DNA of 64,000 nt, taken from contig CM069446.1 of NCBI GenBank assembly GCA_035610835.1, positions 49,825,625 through 49,889,624 on the forward strand, read 5' to 3'. The DNA comes from Ophiura sarsii. Its lineage: Eukaryota; Echinodermata; Ophiuroidea; Amphilepidida; Ophiuridae. Numbering within the stretch: the first letter of the stretch is position 1; every line of letters begins with the position of its first letter. The position numbers and the translations under genes are program-made. Positions 58,714-64,000 of the stretch are shown here, piece by piece. Under the pieces are notes generated by a model. It was not told the DNA's origin. It was given only the letters and a program-made list of their open reading frames with translations, and did not search any database.

Positions 58714-59030
58714 GGGAGCGGTCACTATTTACGCCAGGGGGGGGAATGGAGGATTTCCATCTATTTTCCCCACATTTTTTCATGTTCCCCCTTTTGTCTT
58801 CCAAAAAAATTTCAGGTTCCCCCCATCCATCAGGTAAAAAAGTTGATGTTCCCCCCTCCCTATTAAACCCCTTATTATTTTTTTCCCCACACGTGTAAAA
58901 AAAAAAATTCGCGTTCCCCCCTCAGTTGATTTTTAAATATTCGCGTTCCCCCCTGTCTGTATAGATTTTTTTTCGCGTTCCCCCCTTAACTCCTCCATTC
59001 CCCCCCCTGGCGTAAATAATGCCCGCTCCC
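58714..59030. mobile_element. Nested TAA-flanked MITE (GGGAGCGG ends)
   Basis: GGGAGCGGTCACTATTTACGCC at 58714 and its near-exact inverse ending at 59030, with TAA at 58711-58713 and 59031-59033. The terminus resembles that of the 3.9-kb host element, so both belong to related families. The interior is T- and C-rich (TTCCCCCCT repeats). Confidence 0.85.
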
Positions 59031-59031
59031 T

Positions 59032-59470
59032 AAAACACCGAAAATATATTTTGTGGGCACATAAAAAGAGCCATATTTCACATGATTGAGGTATATTTTG
59101 GCTTTAAACGTGCTTTAAGACACAGAAAATCTATTTTGTGGGCACATGCCCGCATAGCACAAGAGAAATAGGCAGATTTCCCATGAATGAGGTCTATTCT
59201 GGCTTTAAACATGCTTTAAAACACTGAAAATCTATTTTGTGGGCACATGCGCGTCTAGCGCTAGAAAAATACCCATATTTCCCATGATTAAGGTCTAGTT
59301 TGGCTTTAAAAATGCTTTAAAACACTGAAAATCTATTTTGTGGGTACATGCGTGTGAAAAATATCCATATTTCCCATAATTGAGGTCTATTTTTGCATTA
59401 AACCTGCTCTAAAACACCGAAAATCTATTTTGTGGGCACATGCGCGCATAGCATGAGAAATACAAGTATA
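59032..59470. repeat. About 80-110-bp tandem units (AAAACACCGAAAATCTATTT)
   Basis: Five units start near 59033, 59116, 59219, 59321 and 59411, and a sixth lies apart at 57958. Each has TTTTGTGGGCACATG and TTCCCATGA.T.AGGTCTA.TTTGGCTTTAAA. Confidence 0.8.
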
Positions 59471-59718
59471 GCCATATTTGTACTAAAAAATTATGGTTTG
59501 AAATATTAGTACAAAAAAGTTATGACCCCCCCTTTAATTTCCTAAAAAAAGTTATAACCCCCCCCCCCCTTTTGATTTCTTGAAAAAGTTATGACCCACC
59601 CCTGTGTGCCGCCCCACCCCCCCCCCCCCCCCCTCCCCCTCCTCCGGTAGAAATTATGAACGGTCCCTAAGAGCATTTTTCTGAAAAATGATGATGTCCC
59701 AAATGTTCATAAATTGTG

Positions 59719-59726
59719 TATAAAAG
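59719..59726 (+). promoter_or_regulatory. TATAAAAG box, unit 1
   Basis: Consensus TATA-box sequence, at the same place in all four units. No transcript is known; function inferred from sequence only. Confidence 0.35.
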
Positions 59727-60818
59727 CAAGAAATCGCCCAGTCCGGCACCATCTGGTCCGGCACCATCTGGGCTGACATCGATTTTGGCGAACTATAGCG
59801 AATGCATTATCAATTGTTTCGTGAATAAGGTAATACAAACTAACTTAACATTTAATAAACATTTGATTATAATATTACATACAGACAAAGTCCGACACAA
59901 ATTCACTATTCTCTAGTTTTCAGTAATGGTCATGATGGTAGCTCTAAGAAGAGCTGTTTGGGTTTAAAAGGGACTGTTTGAGAGATATTTCATGTGATCT
60001 TTCAATTCATGTGGTGATACATGGAGGTGAACACCCGCTGTAATTCTTCAAATCATGGCATGTGATTCTCCTCTTGTTGTCTGTCGAAGATTCTAACACC
60101 AAGTGGTCGCCTTCTGCGCACGTCCGCTCGACACAGGCGATGGGATACTATGGGAAACTTCCCCCGGCATGGCGTTTCTCACCATACATGTCAGGTCTGC
60201 GGTTCTGTAAGATGTACATGGCTCTTGGAAGCGTGGTGATTACCTCCCTGTGTCCAGGATACCGCAGATGACACCGGTGGTAACCATCCTTGTTCCTACA
60301 ATTTGTTTACACCCAATACGAACCAACTTCAATTTCTAAAACATTTCTGGTTAGGTATGCTGTAGTTTTTACAGTATCGTCTGCTCATCCGTCAGGCTAT
60401 CACTGCTAACCATAGGCGCCTCCATTGTTATACATAGAGTACAATGCCCCTTTGATGATTCGTCAAAAGTTTAGTGGCCAAGGCTAGCATGATTGTGTTT
60501 AAATTTGATTTAAAATATTGTATTGTACTTTTATCCTAATGGTAGTAATCTTCTTAAAAGAAACTTATTGACAAATAAAACTGCGAAAATAGAGTGAAAA
60601 TGAGAGTTTTTCAAGTAAAAGGTACCATAATAGGCCAAAAACAACACGTCTTAGAAGCAAAACTTTTTTTGAGTTTTCATTCTTTTTTCTACATATTTCG
60701 AAAGAACAAGTATCTCTAAGAAGATAAACTGCCAAAGCATACCTCTGTGCGATCTGTGGTTCTCAAATAAGAGCATTTTTCTGAAAAATGATGATGTCCC
60801 AAATGTTCATAAATTGTA

Positions 60819-60826
60819 TATAAAAG
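60819..60826 (+). promoter_or_regulatory. TATAAAAG box, unit 2
   Basis: Conserved with the other units. Confidence 0.35.
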
Positions 60827-60949
60827 CAAGACTATCACCCAGTCCGGCACCATCTGGTCCGGCACCATCTGGGCTGACATCGATTTTGGCGAACTATAGT
60901 GTATGCATTATCAATTGTTTCGTGAATAATGTAATACAAACTAACTTAA

Positions 60950-61290
60950 AGGTAGATGACCCGATCACATTTTCGTAACGCAGAATTATTTCAAACATAC
61001 GGAGATTTTCATATCATATGAAAGCTCGTATTTTTCTCATCATACTGAAATTTGACGGCCTAATTCGGTATAATGACAGAGAAATCGACGAAATAGCGTT
61101 GAATTACCGCGAATGGTGGTTACCACCGATATAGTTTGTGTACTACTCAATGGGTACAGTTCGTGCAGCATCTTGTGCGTCTAAAATAAGAACCATAGCT
61201 ATGCATCTCAAATTTTGGGACACAACGTTTTTAAGGATGACCTTTCATGTAGAATAGAAAACTTCAAGTTGAAAATCGGAACATCTACCT
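60950..61290. mobile_element. TTAA MITE (AGGTAGATG family), copy 3, with empty sites
   Basis: TTAA at 60946-60949 and 61291-61294, with AGGTAGATG and CATCTACCT ends. The other units read ACTAACTTAACATTTAATAA without the insert at about 59840, 62190 and 63085. The insertion and its single-TTAA empty site can therefore be compared directly. Confidence 0.95.
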
Positions 61291-61559
61291 TTAACATTTA
61301 ATAAACATTTGATTATAATATTACATACAGACAAAGTCCGACACAAATTCACTATCCTCTAGTTTTCAGTAATGGTAGCTCTAAGAAGAGCTGTTTGGGT
61401 TTAAAAGGGACTGTTTGAGAGATATTTCATGTGATCTTTCAATTCATGTGATGATACATGGAGGTGAACACCCGCTGTAATTCTTCAAATCGTGGCATGT
61501 GCTTCTCCTCTTGTTGTCTGTCGAAGATTCTAACACCAAGTGGTCGCCTTCTGCACACG

Positions 61560-61745
61560 TCCGCTCGACACAGGCTATGGGATACTATGGGAAACTTCCC
61601 CGGCATGGCGTTTCTCACCATACATGTCAGGTCTGCGATTCTGTAAGATGTACACGGCTCTTGGAAGCGTGGTGATTACCTCCCTGTGTCCAGGATACCG
61701 CAGATGACACCGATGGTAACCATCCTTGTTCCTACAATTTGTTTA
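61560..61745 (-). other. Possible decayed coding segment within the tandem unit
   Basis: On the minus strand a 54-codon frame includes GYHRCHLRYPGHREV and AVYILQNRRPDMYGEKRHAG, with a plausible amino-acid mix. The same frame extends differently in each unit because of a 5-bp deletion in unit 3 (near 62485). I do not recognise a family, and it may be chance. Confidence 0.25.
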
Positions 61746-62065
61746 CACCCAATACGAACAAACTTCAATTTCTAAAACATTTCTGGTTAGGTATGCTGTA
61801 GTTTTTACAGTATCTTCTGCTCATCCGTCAGGCTCGGCTATCACTGCTAACCATAGGCGTCTCCACTGTTATACATAGAGTACAATGCCCCTTTGATGAT
61901 TCGTCAAAAGTTTAGTGGCCAAGGCTAGCATGATTGTGTTTAAATTTTATTTAAAATATTGTATTGTACTTTGAACTGCCAAAGCATACCTCTGTGCGAT
62001 CTGTGGTTCTCAAATAAGAGCATTTTTCTGAAAAATGATGATGTCCCAAATGTTCATAAATTGTA

Positions 62066-62073
62066 TATAAAAG
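62066..62073 (+). promoter_or_regulatory. TATAAAAG box, unit 3
   Basis: Conserved with the other units. Confidence 0.35.
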
Positions 62074-62956
62074 CAAGAAATCACCCAATCCGGCACCATC
62101 TGGTCCGGCACCATCTGGGCTGACATCGATTTTGGCGAACTATAGTGTATGCATTATCAATTGTTTCGTGAATAATGTAATACAAACTAACTTAACATTT
62201 AATAAACATTTGATTATAATATTACATACAGACAAAGTCCGACACAAATTCACTATTCTCTAGTTTTCAGTAATGGTAGCTCTAAGAAGAGCTGTTTGGG
62301 TTTAAAAGGGACTGTTTGAGAGATATTTCATGTGATCTTTCAATTCATGTGGTGATACATGGAGGTGAACACCCGCTGTAATTCTTCAAATCGTGGCATG
62401 TGATTCTCCTCTTGTTGTCTGTCGAAGATTCTAACACCAAGTGGTCGCCTTCTGCGCACGTCCGCTCGACACAGGCTATGGGATGGGAAACTTCCCCGGC
62501 ATGGCGTTTCTCACCATACATGTCAGGTCTGCGATTCTGTAAGATGTACACGGCTCTTGGAAGCGTGGTGATTACCTCCCTGTGTCCAGGATACCGCAGA
62601 TGACACCGGTGGTAACCATCCTTGTTCCTACAATTTGTTTACACCCAATACGAACCAACTTCAATTTCTAAAACATTTCTGGTTAGGTATGCTGTAGTTT
62701 TTACAGTATCTTCTGCTCATCCGTCAGGCTATCACTGCTAACCATAGGCGCCTCCACTGTTATACATAGAGTACAATGCCCCTTTGATGTTTCGTCAAAA
62801 GTTTAGTGGCCAAGGCTAGCATGATTGTGTTTAAATTTTATTTAAAATATTGTATTGTACTTTGAACTGCCAAAGCATACCTCTGTGCGATCTGTGGTTC
62901 TCAAATAAGAGCATTTTTCTGAAAAATGATGATGTCCCAAATGTTCATAAATTGTA

Positions 62957-62964
62957 TATAAAAG
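62957..62964 (+). promoter_or_regulatory. TATAAAAG box, unit 4
   Basis: Conserved with the other units. Confidence 0.35.
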
Positions 62965-63886
62965 CAAGAAATCACCCAATCCGGCACCATCTGGTCCGGC
63001 ACCATCTGGGCTGACATCGATTTTGGCGAACTATATAGTGTATGCATTATCAATTGTTTCGTGAATAATGTAATACAAACTAACTTAACATTTAATAAAC
63101 ATTTGATTATAATATTACATACAGACAAAGTCCGACACAAATTCACTATTCTCTAGTTTTCAGTAATGGTAGCTCTAAGAAGAGCTGTTTGGGTTTAAAA
63201 GGGACTGTTTGAGAGAGATATTTCATGTGATCTTTCAATTCATGTGGTGATACATGGAGGTGAACACCCGCTGTAATTCTTCAAATCGTGGCATGTGATT
63301 CTCCTCTTGTTGTCTGTCGAAGATTCTAACACCAAGTGGTCGCCTTCTGCGCACGTCCGCTCGACACAGGCTATGGGATACTATGGGAAACTTCCCCGGC
63401 ATGGCGTTTCTCACCATACATGTCAGGTCTGCGGTTCTGTAAGATGTATACGGCTCTTGGAAGCGTGGTGATTATTACCTCCCTGTGTCCAGTATACCGC
63501 AGATGACACCGGTGGTAACCATCCTTGTTCCTACAATTTGTTTACACCCAATACGAACCAACTTCAATTTCTAAAACATTTCTGGTTAGGTATGCTGTAG
63601 TTTTTACAGTATCTTCTGCTCATCCGTCAGGCTATCACTGCTAACCATAGGCGCCTCCATTGTTATACATAGAGTACAATGCCCCTTTGATGATTCGTCA
63701 AAAGTTTAGTGGCCAAGGCTAGCATGATTGTGTTTAGATTTGATTTAAAATATTGTATTGTACTTTTATCCTAATGGTAGTAATCTTAAGAAACTTAGTG
63801 ACAAATAAAACTGCGAAAATAGAGTGAAAATGAGAGTTTTTCAAGTAAAAGGTACCATAATAGGCCAAAAACAACACGTCTTCGAA

Positions 63887-64000
63887 GGGGGCACGCCACT
63901 TAATACGTCCCCCATTGAAATACACGCGTTTCGGCCCTTTTTCAAGACCGTATTTTTACCCCACGTAACAATGATGGAAGTTTTTATTTCGCATGAATGT
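63887..64000. repeat. Direct repeat of 53952-54070, start of a second 9.9-kb block
   Basis: Matches the segment just upstream of exon 1, in the same orientation, up to the window edge. The main difference is a short deletion after GTCCCC. Confidence 0.92.

Larger units (their letters stand above)
55741..59667. mobile_element. 3.9-kb TAA-flanked element (PIF/Harbinger-like)
   Basis: GGGACCGTTCATTATTTCTACCGG at the left is mirrored by CCGGTAGAAATTATGAACGGTCCC at the right, with one difference. TAA flanks it (55738-55740, 59668-59670). Poly-C runs follow both ends. The interior has a 57-bp tandem repeat, a foldback, a smaller related MITE and a roughly 105-bp tandem repeat. No transposase was found. 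It interrupts the first of the tandem units. Confidence 0.8.
59671..63886. repeat. Tandem array of about 0.9-kb units (at least four)
   Basis: GAGCATTTTTCTGAAAAATG starts units at 59671, 60771, 62018 and 62909. Each unit has in order a TATAAAAG box, two copies of TCCGGCACCATCTGG, TACAAACTAACTTAACATTT, TTCAGTAATGGT, a GGTGAACACCCGCTGTAATTC block, CATACATGTCAGGTCTGCG, and CACTGCTAACCATAGGCG. Units differ by few substitutions and small indels. Unit 1 is interrupted by the 3.9-kb element and unit 2 by a TTAA MITE. Confidence 0.92.

Overview
The window looks like nuclear DNA of a marine invertebrate deuterostome, most likely an echinoderm. The reasons are frequent AGGCCTA-type motifs, very dense short terminal-inverted-repeat (TIR) transposons, CR1/Jockey-type LINE relics, interstitial TTAGGG-like tracts, long G homopolymers, and sparse genes with canonical GT-AG introns. 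The taxon is an inference. One 100-N assembly gap lies at 6866-6965.

Two protein-coding loci are well supported. (1) On the minus strand a five-exon gene runs from an ATG at 53895 to a stop at 35431. The exons are 53895-53768, 50277-50183, 49499-49234, 45685-45539 and 36309-35431. All splice sites are GT-AG, all intron phases agree, and the frame is open for 504 residues. I do not recognise the protein; its C-terminal third has a PD-(D/E)XK-nuclease-like layout. (2) On the plus strand a C2H2 zinc-finger ORF (28313-29536) carries eleven near-identical fingers and is followed by about 0.8 kb of decayed finger sequence. LINE pseudogenes lie at 355-2610 and 7425-7840, both on the minus strand.

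Layout. 0-2.6 kb: LINE relic split by a hAT-type MITE with an 8-bp target duplication. 2.8-3.5 kb: foldback element keeping the first codons of a mariner-like transposase. 3.7-6.9 kb: a 1.1-kb direct duplication whose second copy ends at the assembly gap. 10-18.5 kb: nested inverted-repeat elements around a GC-rich block of diverged repeats, including two 1-kb direct repeats and a 312-codon repetitive ORF. 19.1-20.1 kb: element with 80-bp TIRs, a 9-bp flanking duplication and an internal satellite. 21.7-28.0 kb: 6.3-kb TTAA-flanked element with a tRNA-like sequence in each inverted arm, itself full of nested insertions. 28.3-30.3 kb: zinc-finger locus. 30.9-31.4 kb: 20-bp satellite. 35.4-53.9 kb: the five-exon gene, with introns packed with MITEs, a roughly 115-bp satellite rich in TGACCTTGA, and a tRNA-like sequence. 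53.95-64 kb: a block that begins to repeat directly at 63887. It holds a 3.9-kb TAA-flanked element and at least four tandem units of about 0.9 kb, each with a TATAAAAG box; one unit is interrupted by a TTAA MITE whose empty site survives in the others.

Most of the sequence is therefore mobile or tandem-repeat DNA. Insertion classes were read from target duplications (TA, TAA/TTA, TTAA, 8 bp, 9 bp). Superfamily names are inferred from duplication size and terminal bases only, because no intact transposase is present.
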